DNA of 64,000 nucleotides from CAWGXG01 sp963826505 (GTDB lineage: Bacteria; Chloroflexota; Anaerolineae; Aggregatilineales; Aggregatilineaceae): the NCBI GenBank assembly GCA_963826505.1, contig CAWGXG010000005.1, forward strand, positions 62,001-126,000. The letters are read 5' to 3'. Shown piece by piece: positions 10,175 through 20,700 of the stretch. The first letter of the stretch is position 1; every line of letters begins with the position of its first letter. Made by a program: the position numbers and the translations under genes. The notes below the pieces were generated by a model. That model did not search any database, was not told the origin of the DNA, and saw nothing but the letters and a program-made list of their open reading frames with translations.

Positions 10175-10840
10175 TTATTCCCAGAAAATGAATACCTTTC
10201 GCCAATTCCAGCGCATTCATCGGCTGTTGCCAAACTCTATGGGATAACTGGCTGATCGAGCTCGCTAACGATTTGCTTCAGCTTGGGAAAACCTGCGTTC
10301 TGACAAGCGTGGTACGAATGCCTTTCATTGGCACACGAGAAGCATTTGATGGTTTGGACCATATTGTGGTTCTCCGTATAGGAACAGTAAGGCCATTTTG
10401 GGCGCTAGATGGAGAGATCAAATCAGCTGAACGAAATGGTGATATACTATTTAGAGCAATGGTGAAACTTAAGAAATCATAATGAAAGACCCTCAATAGG
10501 TCGTCCAAACGATCCTAACCACTCCGAGTTAATACCCGGGAACTATACGCACAGCCCAACTGTCGCCAGGGGGTCTCTAATCTTGACGTCTCAATCTGTC
10601 CGGGCCAGGGTTTAGCGACCAAGAGCGATCACTTTCAAGGAAGACATCGGGCGTCAAACCTAGATGAGTCGTGTGATGTCCAATTCCGGCCAAGTTTTCC
10701 GTCACAACAAATGAACACTGTTTTGCGCTGCGTCCGCATGCGCAACGGACGGACATAGTGGAATGGGCCCTATGCGCCCTGACAATAATGAGGCTGGAAT
10801 GCAAATGCCTCAATCTTCTCAAGAACCAAAAGGCAGGAAC
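10175..10840 (+). other. 666-base gap with no convincing gene
   Basis: This separates the first half of the signalling island from the binding-protein/kinase operon. A 69-codon plus-strand frame (10273-10482) and an 81-codon minus-strand frame (10577-10822) are open, but neither shows a recognisable domain or ribosome site. The region should hold the promoter for the gene at 10841, but no convincing -35/-10 pair was found. Confidence 0.5.
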
Positions 10841-11833
10841 ATGAGAATTACATTACGGACAGTGGGCACGTCGCTCTTGGTACTTACGCTACTGGCGGCT
10901 TGCGGTACCAAGGATAAGAAACCTGCGCCCGATAACGTCATCGTCCAGTTGAAGTGGGTGCACCAGGCTCAGTTTGTTGGATTCTACGTGGCCCAGGAAC
11001 AAGGGTTCTATGCGGATGAAAACATCGCAATCACCCTGGTTGAGGGTGGGCCAAATATCAGTATCATAGATCAGGTCAGTACCGGGCAGGCCAATTTCGG
11101 CGTCGACGCACCAGAATATATCCTTGCCGCCCGCAGTCAAGGGAAGACAGTGGTCGCGATTGCCGTCATCTACCGGAACAACCCGATGGCGTTTGTCACG
11201 CTCGCCAATTCGGGCATCGTGCGTCCATCTGATTTTCTGGGGCATACGGCGGGAGTTGGCGGGGCCGATGGTGAACTTCAACTCGTAGCCATGATGAAGA
11301 AACTGAACCTTGACATGACGCAGGTTGAGATCCTGCCTTATACCCGTGACTACACGGCCTTTTACAATGGCGAAATAGATATTATGCAAGCCTATTCAAC
11401 CAGTGGACTGATCCGCATGCGGCGAGATGGCTACGCCGTCAATCTGATCTGGCCGAGCAATTACGGCGTTCACCTCTACGCGGACACCTTGCTCACCACT
11501 GATCAACTGATCTCCGAAAATCCCGATCTGGTTGAGCGTTTCTTGCGTGCGACCCTTAACGGGTGGCGCGAGGCTGTGGAGAACCCGGACGTCGCCGTAC
11601 AAGACACGCTGAAATACGTACCGGACCCGGATGTAGACTTGCAGACCGCGATGATGGAGGCCAGCATCCCATTGGTCCACACCGGTGAAGACCAGATCGG
11701 CTGGATGAAGAGCGACGTGTGGTCCGGAATGTACCAGATGCTGCTCGACCAGGATCTTCTCGATCGGCCATTTGATGTCAGCACGGTTTACACAATGAGA
11801 TTTCTTGACAATATATACGGGAAAACTCCATGA
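10841..11833 (+). CDS. NMT1/ThiY-like substrate-binding lipoprotein
   Basis: ATG 10841 follows an aggcagg ribosome site and gives 330 residues. A lipoprotein signal peptide ends in LLAAC, so C21 would be lipidated after cleavage. The mature part opens with VQLKWVHQAQFVGFYVAQEQ, typical of the NMT1/THI5-like family that binds pyrimidine precursors, taurine-like or other small ligands. The family's GPNI and GVD.PEYILAAR blocks are visible. No permease or ATPase lies nearby. Instead the stop overlaps the start of the dCache kinase at 11830 by four bases, implying translational coupling. I infer that it delivers a ligand to the kinase's extracellular domain rather than, or as well as, serving transport. 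Confidence 0.85.
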   Translation: MRITLRTVGTSLLVLTLLAACGTKDKKPAPDNVIVQLKWVHQAQFVGFYVAQEQGFYADENIAITLVEGGPNISIIDQVSTGQANFGVDAPEYILAARSQGKTVVAIAVIYRNNPMAFVTLANSGIVRPSDFLGHTAGVGGADGELQLVAMMKKLNLDMTQVEILPYTRDYTAFYNGEIDIMQAYSTSGLIRMRRDGYAVNLIWPSNYGVHLYADTLLTTDQLISENPDLVERFLRATLNGWREAVENPDVAVQDTLKYVPDPDVDLQTAMMEASIPLVHTGEDQIGWMKSDVWSGMYQMLLDQDLLDRPFDVSTVYTMRFLDNIYGKTP

Positions 11834-14800
11834 ACCTGACCGCCAAACTGACCACTGTCTTTCTTGCGTTGACGATTGTCCCTCTGTCGATCGTGGGTTA
11901 TCTCGCGTATGACAATGGCCGGAAGACTATCGAACAGAACACGCGCGAGCGGCTGAGTTCGATCACAATTCTCAAGGAAGCCGAGTTCGAGCGTTGGGTA
12001 GACAACAATGAGCGCATCCTGCGGGCGCTGGCCAGCCGCCCGTTGGTCCAAGAATACGCCGCCACGCTGATCCGGACCACGCCGGGTACGCCAGAATACC
12101 AGGCCGCTCACGATAACATCTTGAACAATCACTTCATCCCCACGCTGAAAGACGCCGGAGGATACCTGGACTGGATTCTCATACGCGCCAGCGATGGCCA
12201 GATCGTCGTCTCTACAGATCAAAATCTAGAAGGAATGTACCGTGAGAGCGAGCCGTTCTTCACTGAGGGTCAGAACCACACGTATGTGCAGGATATCACC
12301 TATTCTCAAACTGAGGCAGATCAAGTTATGCACATCAGCACGCCCGTGTATAGCCCATCAGGCACGCTGGTTGCGGTGTTGGTGGGGCATGTCGATCTGT
12401 CGGAAATGTCGGCGATTATGGCCCAGGGCGGCGGCCTGAGTGTCAGTGAAGAAACCTATCTGGTGAATAGTTACAACTATATGGTCACCGATAGCCGCTT
12501 CGAGTCCGGTTCCGCTTTCAAGCGAGTCCTCAATCTAGATGAAGTGGTCGATTGCCTGGCCGGTAACGACGGCGCCGGTGTGTACAAGGACTATCGTGGG
12601 GTTACGGTCATGGGTGTTTACCACTGGATGCCCAACCGAACATTGTGCATCGTGACCGAAATTGACAAATCCGAAGCGTTTGCTCCTGTTTTCGATCTGC
12701 GCAACTCCGTTCTCGTCATTGCGGTCATTGTGGCTTTGGGCACGGCCCTGCTCGCAGGCAGTTATTCGCGGACCATCACCGGTCCCGTGCGCCAACTGGT
12801 CAAAGGGGTTGAGGAGATCGGGCGCGGGAACCTGGATTACCAGATCGCGCTTCGCTCGCGCGACGAGTTCGGTCAATTGGCGGGTGCGTTCAACCAAATG
12901 ACGTCCAATTTGCATCAGGCGCGGGACGAAACGGCTCACAGCCAGCGGCTGCTGTTGGCGCTCAGCCAGGCCGGGCAAGCCGTACAGCGCGCGCATACAC
13001 CCCAAGAGGTCTACGATACCGTCGGCACTGAAATCACCGCCTTGGGGTTCTACGTCATGGTGTTCCGCTTGACCGAAGACGAGGAGCATCTGCGTATTGA
13101 TTATCTGACATTTAAGTCAGACACGATGACAGAAGCCGAGAGGCTGGCGGGGGTTTCGGCCCGGGGACGAATCTTCCCCCTGGAATCCGACAGCATTTTT
13201 GGGCGTGTCGTGAACGGCGAGTCGACCGTTTTCTCGCGAAATTCCACCGAGGGGATGGTTCACGCTCTCCCGAACGAGGTGCGTTCATCCGCAAAACAGA
13301 TCGCGACCATGCTGGGACTGCAAGAAGCGGTTTACGCCCCGATGAGGATCGACGGTCAGGTCCAAGGCGTCTTGCTGGTGGCAGGCGCCGGTCTGGACGA
13401 GTCCGATGTTTCCGCGATCTCCTCATTTGCCAACCAGACGGCCACAGCTATTGAGAATGCCCAGCTGTACCAGAGAGTGCGACACCACGCGGAAAACCTG
13501 GAACAGCTCGTCACCGAACGGACCGCCGCCTTGCAACAAGAGAAACAGTTTGCGGACGACATCGTTAACGGCTTGCCTGGGGTTTTCTATATGTTCGACG
13601 ACCAGGGGACGCTGGTCCGGTGGAACAACCGGTTCCAAGAGGTGACCGGCTATTCCCTCGAAGAATTGACACGGATGCCAGCAGGGAACTTCTTTGAGGG
13701 GGAGCACAAAACGCTCATAGCGAACCGAATGCAGGCCGTGTTTGCCGAAGGGCGCGCGGACGCCCAGGCGGATTTTGTTTCCAAGGATGGCACAAAAACT
13801 CCCTACTATTTCACGGGCGTGCGCATTCTGCTCGACGGTAAGACCTATCTGATTGGCGTTGGGATAGATATCACCGAGCGCATTCGCGCCGAAAGAAAGA
13901 GCGCGGAGCTGGCTGCCATTGTCGAGTCATCAGATGACGCGATTATTGGCAAGAGTATCGACGGCATCATCACCAGTTGGAATGCAGGCGCGCAAAAAAT
14001 CTACGGGTATACTCAAGACGAGGTCACCGGTCGGCCTGTCAGCATCCTGGCCCCGGAGGGTTACAAGGACGATATATCCCATATTCTCGAACGGATCAAG
14101 CACGGCGAGCACGTCGAAGGTCTTGTAACGATGCGCCAAAGGAAAAATGGCGACGTGTTTCACGCGTCCGTCACGGTATCGCCCGTCCGCGATGCATCGG
14201 GCCAGATCATAGCCGCATCAACGATCGCGCGCGACATTACCGAGAGCAAGCGTGTAGAGGATGCGCTGCGCGTTAGCGAGGAACAGCTAAGATTGGTCGT
14301 CGAAAACATGCCGGTTTTGATGGATGCCCTTGATGAAGAGGGAAACATTATTGTGTGGAACCGCGAATGCGAACGTGTGACCGGCTTCAGTGCTGAGGAA
14401 ATGGTTGGCAATCCCGATTTCAACAACCTGCTGTATCCAGACCCGGCTTACCGCAGCCGCATGCAAGCCGAGTTGGCGGCCAAGGGTGGAGACTATCGGA
14501 ATTGGGAATGGGAAACGGCAACCAAAGACGGGCAGACTTGCACCATTGCCTGGTCCAACATCTCTCAATACTTTCCGATATCCGGTTGGTCGCAGTGGGG
14601 AATCGGCGTTGATGTCACCGAGCGGATCCTGGCCGAGCAAGCATTGGCGCAAAAAGCCGAAGACCTCTCTCGTTCCAACGCGGAGCTTGAACAATTCGCC
14701 TATGTCGCCTCGCACGATCTGCAAGAGCCGCTGCGCATGGTGACCAGTTATATGCAGCTGCTGCAACGTCGTTACCAGGGCGAGCTCAATTCAAACGCCA

Positions 14801-15360
14801 ACGAGTTCATCGGCTTTGCGGTAGACGGCGCGATGCGCATGAAAGTGCTCATCAACGATTTGTTGGCATTTTCGCGCGTGGGGACACGCGGCAAGCCCTT
14901 CGAGCCGGTCGCCCTGGAAGACGTTCTGAAGCAGGTGACGGAGGCCCTTCAAATGGTCATCACCGAAAACGGCGCTAATATCACGCATGATCCGCTGCCT
15001 GAAGTGTCTGGCGACGAAACTCAGCTCTGCCAACTGTTCCAAAACCTGATTAGCAACGGGCTCAAGTTTCGCGGCGATGCACCGCCGGAAATCCACATTG
15101 GAGCCAGGCGCGAGGAAGATCAGTGGCTGTTCTCCGTTCGCGACAATGGCATCGGCATTGATACGGAATACTTCGACCGCATCTTTATCATCTTCCAACG
15201 TCTGCACGGCAAACAAGACTATCCTGGCACCGGCATCGGCCTGGCGATCTGCAAAAAGATCGTGCAGCGTCACCAGGGGCGCATCTGGGTCGAATCCCAA
15301 CCGGGCCAGGGATCGACCTTCTACTTTACGCTGCCCACTCTAGGAGACGACGAAGCATGA
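11830..15360 (+). CDS. membrane histidine kinase: dCache-HAMP-GAF-PAS3-HisKA-HATPase
   Basis: This has 1176 residues. An N-terminal membrane segment (about 5-27) and a second one (about 291-313) frame a periplasmic double-Cache ligand-binding domain. A HAMP domain follows (about 310-370, with ITGPVRQLVKGVEEI), then GAF (about 385-545), three PAS domains (about 575-695, 700-815, 820-935), HisKA with H962 in ASHDLQEP, and the ATPase domain (N box NLISNGLKF, GTGIGLAI). The HDLQEP phosphotransfer motif is the bacteriophytochrome/Rcp1-partner type, matching the Rcp1-like regulators that follow at 15357 and 15802. Its start overlaps the binding-lipoprotein stop, and its own stop overlaps the first regulator start, so these are one translational unit. 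Confidence 0.92.
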   Translation: MNLTAKLTTVFLALTIVPLSIVGYLAYDNGRKTIEQNTRERLSSITILKEAEFERWVDNNERILRALASRPLVQEYAATLIRTTPGTPEYQAAHDNILNNHFIPTLKDAGGYLDWILIRASDGQIVVSTDQNLEGMYRESEPFFTEGQNHTYVQDITYSQTEADQVMHISTPVYSPSGTLVAVLVGHVDLSEMSAIMAQGGGLSVSEETYLVNSYNYMVTDSRFESGSAFKRVLNLDEVVDCLAGNDGAGVYKDYRGVTVMGVYHWMPNRTLCIVTEIDKSEAFAPVFDLRNSVLVIAVIVALGTALLAGSYSRTITGPVRQLVKGVEEIGRGNLDYQIALRSRDEFGQLAGAFNQMTSNLHQARDETAHSQRLLLALSQAGQAVQRAHTPQEVYDTVGTEITALGFYVMVFRLTEDEEHLRIDYLTFKSDTMTEAERLAGVSARGRIFPLESDSIFGRVVNGESTVFSRNSTEGMVHALPNEVRSSAKQIATMLGLQEAVYAPMRIDGQVQGVLLVAGAGLDESDVSAISSFANQTATAIENAQLYQRVRHHAENLEQLVTERTAALQQEKQFADDIVNGLPGVFYMFDDQGTLVRWNNRFQEVTGYSLEELTRMPAGNFFEGEHKTLIANRMQAVFAEGRADAQADFVSKDGTKTPYYFTGVRILLDGKTYLIGVGIDITERIRAERKSAELAAIVESSDDAIIGKSIDGIITSWNAGAQKIYGYTQDEVTGRPVSILAPEGYKDDISHILERIKHGEHVEGLVTMRQRKNGDVFHASVTVSPVRDASGQIIAASTIARDITESKRVEDALRVSEEQLRLVVENMPVLMDALDEEGNIIVWNRECERVTGFSAEEMVGNPDFNNLLYPDPAYRSRMQAELAAKGGDYRNWEWETATKDGQTCTIAWSNISQYFPISGWSQWGIGVDVTERILAEQALAQKAEDLSRSNAELEQFAYVASHDLQEPLRMVTSYMQLLQRRYQGELNSNANEFIGFAVDGAMRMKVLINDLLAFSRVGTRGKPFEPVALEDVLKQVTEALQMVITENGANITHDPLPEVSGDETQLCQLFQNLISNGLKFRGDAPPEIHIGARREEDQWLFSVRDNGIGIDTEYFDRIFIIFQRLHGKQDYPGTGIGLAICKKIVQRHQGRIWVESQPGQGSTFYFTLPTLGDDEA

Positions 15361-15785
15361 AGCCTATCAAAATCCTGTTGGTCGAAGACAACCCAGGTGA
15401 TGTGCGTTTGACGATTGAGGCGCTTGAGGAAGCCAAAGTCTTCAACGAGCTACACGTCGTCCAGGATGGTGTTGAGGCCATGGACTTCCTACACGGCAGA
15501 GGTCGTTACGCGCAGGATACGCTGCCCGATCTCATCTTGCTGGACTTGAACCTGCCGCGTAAAGATGGTCGAGAGGTGTTGGCTGAGATCAAAGCCGACG
15601 CGGAATTACGGCGCATCCCAGTCGTGATTTTGACGACGTCTCAAGCCGAAGAGGATATTCTCAAGACCTACGATCTGCATGCCAACTGCTATATCGCCAA
15701 ACCGGTCGACCTGGACCAGTTCATCAAAGTTGTCGGTTCAATTGAAGACTTCTGGCTGACCATCGTCAAATTGCCACCGAAGTAA
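15357..15785 (+). CDS. Rcp1-like single-domain response regulator (first of a tandem pair)
   Basis: This 142-residue receiver has acidic pocket EDNPGD, phospho-acceptor D63 in LLDLNLPRKDG, the LTTS switch and the conserved Lys in CYIAKPVD. The extended C-terminal helix (FWLTIVKLP) is typical of the Rcp1 type that pairs with HDLQEP kinases. The start overlaps the kinase stop by four bases (ATGA). It has no output domain. The next gene is a close tandem copy. The pair are likely phosphate acceptors for the kinase at 11830. Confidence 0.92.
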   Translation: MKPIKILLVEDNPGDVRLTIEALEEAKVFNELHVVQDGVEAMDFLHGRGRYAQDTLPDLILLDLNLPRKDGREVLAEIKADAELRRIPVVILTTSQAEEDILKTYDLHANCYIAKPVDLDQFIKVVGSIEDFWLTIVKLPPK

Positions 15786-15801
15786 CGAAGGAAAAAATAC
15801 C

Positions 15802-16236
15802 ATGAGCCCATTACGGAAAACGATTCTTCTGGTCGAGGACAACCCTGGTGATGTGCGCCTGATGCAAGAAGTGTTTGGCAAATCAGGGATCAACATTAAG
15901 CTGTTTGTCGCGGCGGATGGTGTGGAAGCACTCGCCTTCTTACACCGCCAAAACGGGTATCAAGAATCCGTCCGTCCCGATCTGATCGTGTTGGACTTGA
16001 ACCTGCCGCGTAAAGATGGGCGCGAAGTCCTGGCCGAGATCAAAACCGATCCCAATCTGCGGCGCATCCCGGTCGTGGTTCTGACGACGTCGGAAGCCGA
16101 AGAGGATATACTCAAGATCTATGATCTGAACGGGAACTGCTATATCACCAAGCCGGCGGATCTGGACGCGTTTATCAACATTTTGAATCGTATCGATAAG
16201 TTCTGGCTGTCAGACGTGCAACTGCCACCTGCCTGA
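15802..16236 (+). CDS. Rcp1-like single-domain response regulator (second of the pair)
   Basis: This 144-residue receiver is built like its upstream neighbour: EDNPGD pocket, D65 in VLDLNLPRKDG, LTTS switch, CYITKPAD lysine, and the FWLSDVQLP end. The block around the phospho-acceptor is nearly identical at DNA level to that of the gene at 15357, so the two arose by tandem duplication. The N-terminal halves differ more, which may give different partners. Starts at ATG 15802 after a gaaggaaa site; the next gene begins five bases after the stop. Confidence 0.92.
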   Translation: MSPLRKTILLVEDNPGDVRLMQEVFGKSGINIKLFVAADGVEALAFLHRQNGYQESVRPDLIVLDLNLPRKDGREVLAEIKTDPNLRRIPVVVLTTSEAEEDILKIYDLNGNCYITKPADLDAFINILNRIDKFWLSDVQLPPA

Positions 16237-16240
16237 GCGA

Positions 16241-17722
16241 ATGGAACCAGGAATGGCTAACGCTCCGACCACAATCTTGCTGATTGAAGATAACCCCGGC
16301 GATGCGCGCCTGATCCACGAGATGCTGTTGGCAGAGGCCACCAGAAGCTTCAAATTGGTGGTCGCAGACCGGCTCTCTACAGGACACCGCACCTTGACCA
16401 AGGATCGTTTTGACCTCATCTTACTGGACTTGTCACTGCCGGATAGTCAGGGACTAAGCACATTGGATAGAACCCAGGCTATTGCGGGCAACACACCTAT
16501 TGTGGTGTTGACCGGTTTGGATGACAACGTCCTGGGCCTTGAAGCAGTTGGCCGAGGTGCTCAAGATTATCTGGTCAAGGACTCTGTCGATGGCCCGCTC
16601 CTGACGCGCGCTATCACGTACGCCATCGAACGCAGGCGCACCGAGGAAGCCCTCCGCTACCAGGCCACCCTCCTGGCTAATGTTTCAGATGCGGTGATAT
16701 CCACCGATCGGGATTTCAATATCAAGAGTTGGAACCACGCCGCGGAAACGATTTATGGATGGCGGTCCGACGAGGTGATTGGCCAACCTATGGGGCAGGT
16801 CGTACGGACCACGTACCCTACAGATCAGTCACGAGATGCAGCGGTCGACACGTTGTTCACATCGGGCAGTTGGCACGGGGAAGTCGGTCAGCGTACGAAA
16901 TACAGTGAAGATATCAACGTTCTTGCCTCGGTTACGATGCTGGCGGACGGTGTTGGAAATCCAGCGGTTGTGGTCGCCGTCAACCGGGATATCACGCAAC
17001 ATAAGAGAAGAGAACGGCAGCAGCTTGAACTGGCGCTTGAACGAGAGAAGGTGAAAATCCTGACCAGTTTTGTCGAAGGTATATCGCACGAGGTGAAGAC
17101 TCCGCTCAGCGTCATCCATCTAGCTGTCGAAAACCTGGAGCGGTCTGTCTTGCAGGACGAGTTAGCCTTGAAACGCGGGGCCCAGATCAAAGCCCAGGTG
17201 GTTCATATTGACCGACTGGTGAACGCTATGCTCCAGGTGATTAACTTGGAAGGCAGTGCCAGCATCGTCCGGTCTCAGCGGAGTCTGGACCAAGTTCTAC
17301 GCGATGTCGAATTCGAGATCACGCCGAAAGCTGCATTGAAAAATATCGCCATCACCTTTGGACCGGATGGTGACCTGCCGCTGGTCGACAGCGATAGGTA
17401 TTTGTTGCGCCAGGCTTTTCTCCAGATCCTGGACAATGCTGTGCATTTCACGCCTGAGCGGGGAAGTATCACAGTTACGGCCACTGCGACCGACTCACTT
17501 GTCGCTGTAAATATCACAGATACAGGGATCGGTATTCCGGATTCTGATCTTCCGCGCATATTTGAGCACTTCTTCAGGGGTGACTGCGCCAGGACCAGCC
17601 GTGGGGTCGGGCTGGGTCTTTCTATCGCCAAGAGGATTGTTGAACTTCACGGTGGACGGATAGAAGTCCAAAGTACGCTGGGTAACGGGAGCACGTTCAC
17701 GGTGTTCTTGCCGGTACGATGA
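16241..17722 (+). CDS. receiver-PAS histidine kinase
   Basis: This has 493 residues from ATG 16241, with an alternative in-frame ATG at 16253. The receiver (about 5-130) has acidic pocket EDNPGD and D63 in LLDLSLPDSQG. A PAS domain (about 140-265) leads into HisKA with H283 in ISHEVKTP and an ATPase domain (G1 DTGIGIP, G2 GVGLGLSI). The protein is soluble. The receiver closely resembles that of the next kinase at 17793, including the TDRLST/ADRLST and TGLDD stretches. Both probably accept phosphate from the same upstream source, fitting a branched relay in this operon. Confidence 0.9.
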   Translation: MEPGMANAPTTILLIEDNPGDARLIHEMLLAEATRSFKLVVADRLSTGHRTLTKDRFDLILLDLSLPDSQGLSTLDRTQAIAGNTPIVVLTGLDDNVLGLEAVGRGAQDYLVKDSVDGPLLTRAITYAIERRRTEEALRYQATLLANVSDAVISTDRDFNIKSWNHAAETIYGWRSDEVIGQPMGQVVRTTYPTDQSRDAAVDTLFTSGSWHGEVGQRTKYSEDINVLASVTMLADGVGNPAVVVAVNRDITQHKRRERQQLELALEREKVKILTSFVEGISHEVKTPLSVIHLAVENLERSVLQDELALKRGAQIKAQVVHIDRLVNAMLQVINLEGSASIVRSQRSLDQVLRDVEFEITPKAALKNIAITFGPDGDLPLVDSDRYLLRQAFLQILDNAVHFTPERGSITVTATATDSLVAVNITDTGIGIPDSDLPRIFEHFFRGDCARTSRGVGLGLSIAKRIVELHGGRIEVQSTLGNGSTFTVFLPVR

Positions 17723-17792
17723 CCGTAACCCCCAGCCCATTGCTATAGAAGTGTTCTAGCGTGTAGCGTCACAGCATCACGGAGTTCAGCTA

Positions 17793-20700
17793 ATGCAAGT
17801 CGAAGCATACCCGAAGGTGATCCGTGTCCTGCTGATTGAAGACAATCCCGGCGACGCGCGCCTCATTCGCGAAATACTCGCGGAAAGCGCGCGCATACAT
17901 TTTGAGGTCGCCGTGACAGACCGGCTCTCTACGGCTCAGAGCGCCCTGGCTGATAATCACGTTGACATCATCTTACTAGACTTGTCGCTGCCGGATAGTC
18001 ATGGCCTCGCTACGCTGGCGCAAGCGCGCCAGTTCGTGCCAGCCACACCCATTGTCGTCCTGACCGGGCTGGATGATGATGAAGTCGGGCTTGAAGCTGT
18101 GAGCCACGGCGCTCAAGATTACCTGGTAAAAGGCTCGTTTGATCATCAGGCATTGGTACGTGCCGTCCATTACGCCATTGAACGCAAACAACTCGTTGAA
18201 CAACTGCGCGCAGAGCGTGATCGGGCTCGCGCCTATCTCGACACGGCCAGCGTTATTCTCGTGGCTCTGAATACGCAGGGCGAAATCACGATGATTAACA
18301 AAAAGGGGAGTGCTTTCCTCGGGATTTCGGAACAAGATTTGCTCGGCCAGAACTGGTTTGACACGTTTGTGCCTCAACACATCAGAGAAACCGTGAAAGC
18401 CGATTTTCAACAGATGTTGTCCGGAGACATGGATGAGTTGCTCGAATACTACGAAAACCCCATCATCACCTACTCCGGGGCCACAAAAATCTTCGCCTGG
18501 AATAACGCCCAATTGCGAGATGGGAACGGCAGTGTCATTGGCATACTCAGTTCAGGGGAGGATATCACAGCACGCAGAAAAGCAGAGGAAGCGCTGACCA
18601 CTGAACGTAATCTGCTGAGAACGCTGATCGACAACCTGCCCGATCCTATCTATGTCAAAGATACACAGGGCAGGTTTATCCTCGCCAACGAAGCCGAAGC
18701 GCGTCAAATGGGGGCGGCCTCCGTTAGTGAAGTCGTTGGCAAGACAGGTTTCGACTATTACTTTCCGGAGTTAGCCGAGCGTTATCACGCTGACGATCTG
18801 ACGGTTATGCGCTCCGGTGAGCCGCTGATCAACAGGGAAGAGCCCGCCGGAGATGATGAAGGGAACTCGAAGTGGATTCTCACGACAAAAGTACCCTTAC
18901 GTGATCAAAAAGGCGAGATTGTTGGACTGGTGGGCGTAGGCCGCGACATCACAGATCGTAAACAGGCTGAGGAAGCGCTGCATGTATCAGAGACGCGCTA
19001 CCGGCGGCTTTTTGAAGCGGCCAAAGACGGTATCTTGATTCTCGATGCTAGTACCGGGCAAGTGGTTGATGTCAACCCCTTCCTGCTTGACCTGCTGGGT
19101 CATTCTCAGGAGGAAATCCTGGGGAAAGAACTGTGGGAAATCGGCGTTTTCAAAGACATCATAGCATCCCAGGCGGCTTTTCTTGAACTGCAGGGCAAGG
19201 GTTACATCCGCTACGAGGATTTGCCGTTGGAAACCAAGGACGGGCGAAGCATTGCGGTGGAATTTGTCAGCAATGTCTATGCGGTGAATAGCGAGAAAGT
19301 CATCCAGTGCAACATCCGCGACATCACCGAGCGCAAACAGGCGGAGAACGCCCTGGAGCAGTACGCCAGACGGTTGAGCATCTTGCACAGCATCGACCAG
19401 GCTATTCTCGCCGCGCGTACGATTGAAGAAGTCGTCAATGTGGTCGTGACACATATTCAGCAGATTGTTAATCCGTATGAATTGATTGCATTAGCATTCA
19501 ATCCCGACACCGGGGTGGCTAAAACTCTGGCCATCGGGGTGGAGGGCACAACACGACTTGTGGTTGGCACGGAGTTGCCCCCAGAAAACATTCTGGGTCT
19601 CGACCAACTGCGCCAGGGGAAAACTGTGCAGATCGAAGATCTCGCGTCCTACGACGATCTCCCGGTGACTCGATCGTTATTGGACCTGGGCATTCGTTCT
19701 GTCGTTAATGTGCCATTCTTTGCCCAGGGACAACTGGTAGGACTGATCGGGCTGGGACACGATCAGCCGGGAAATCCATTTGCCGGGCAATTGGAACTCA
19801 TACGTGAGGTGGGCTACCAACTCGCGCTTGCTATTACCCAAGCCCGTCTGCAAGAGGCCGAACGCGCGCAGCGGCATTTCGCCGAAGCGCTTAGCGAAAC
19901 CGCTGCGATTATCAACAGTACGCTCCATTTGGAAGCCGTTCTGTCGCATATTCTTGAGAGCATTGCCCGCGTAATTCCATACGATGCTGGCGATATCTTG
20001 TTGATTGAAGCTGGTGTAGCTCACAGTGTTTACACCGTGGGATACGCCAAACGGTTGCTCGCGAACCAGACCCAGATTACCCACTTGCCTATCGCTGACA
20101 TACCGACCTTTCAGCAGATCGTGGAGAGTGGACAGGCAATGGTCATTCGCGATGTCAACGACTACCCGGGTTGGTTAGATTTTGACAGCATCAAGTGGGT
20201 GCGCTCCCATGTTGGGGTGCCGATCCGGCTGGAGGGTCGGGTGATCGGATTCATAAACATCGATAGCGAAACGCCGGGTTTCTTTGCGGATATTCATGCC
20301 GAACGCTTGCTTGCTTTTGCCGACCAGGCGGCCATTGCGATCCAGAATGCACGCTTGTTTGCCGATCTTGAGGCCGAGCGCAATTCTCTCGAACAACGAG
20401 TGATTGAACGCACGTCCCAGCTCAATCGTGCTAGAGAACGTATCGAAACGATCCTAAACAGCAGCAGCGATGTGATGATCCTGTGTCGGACGGATGGCAG
20501 CATCAATCAGGTGAACCCGGCCTTCAATACCTCATTTGGGTATAGCCCGGATGAAACTCTCAACCAGCCGGTCGTCATGCTAGTCATATCTGAGCATGCT
20601 GCGACCTTGGAACGAGCCCTTGCTGCGGTCATCGACACCCAACAGCCCCAACGGTTGGAAATCACTGTCTGCCGCAAAGACTTCACGACGTTTGACGCCG

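Noticed and set aside
10273..10482. 69-codon plus-strand frame in the 666-base gap
   Set aside because: No recognisable domain and no ribosome site; length is within chance.
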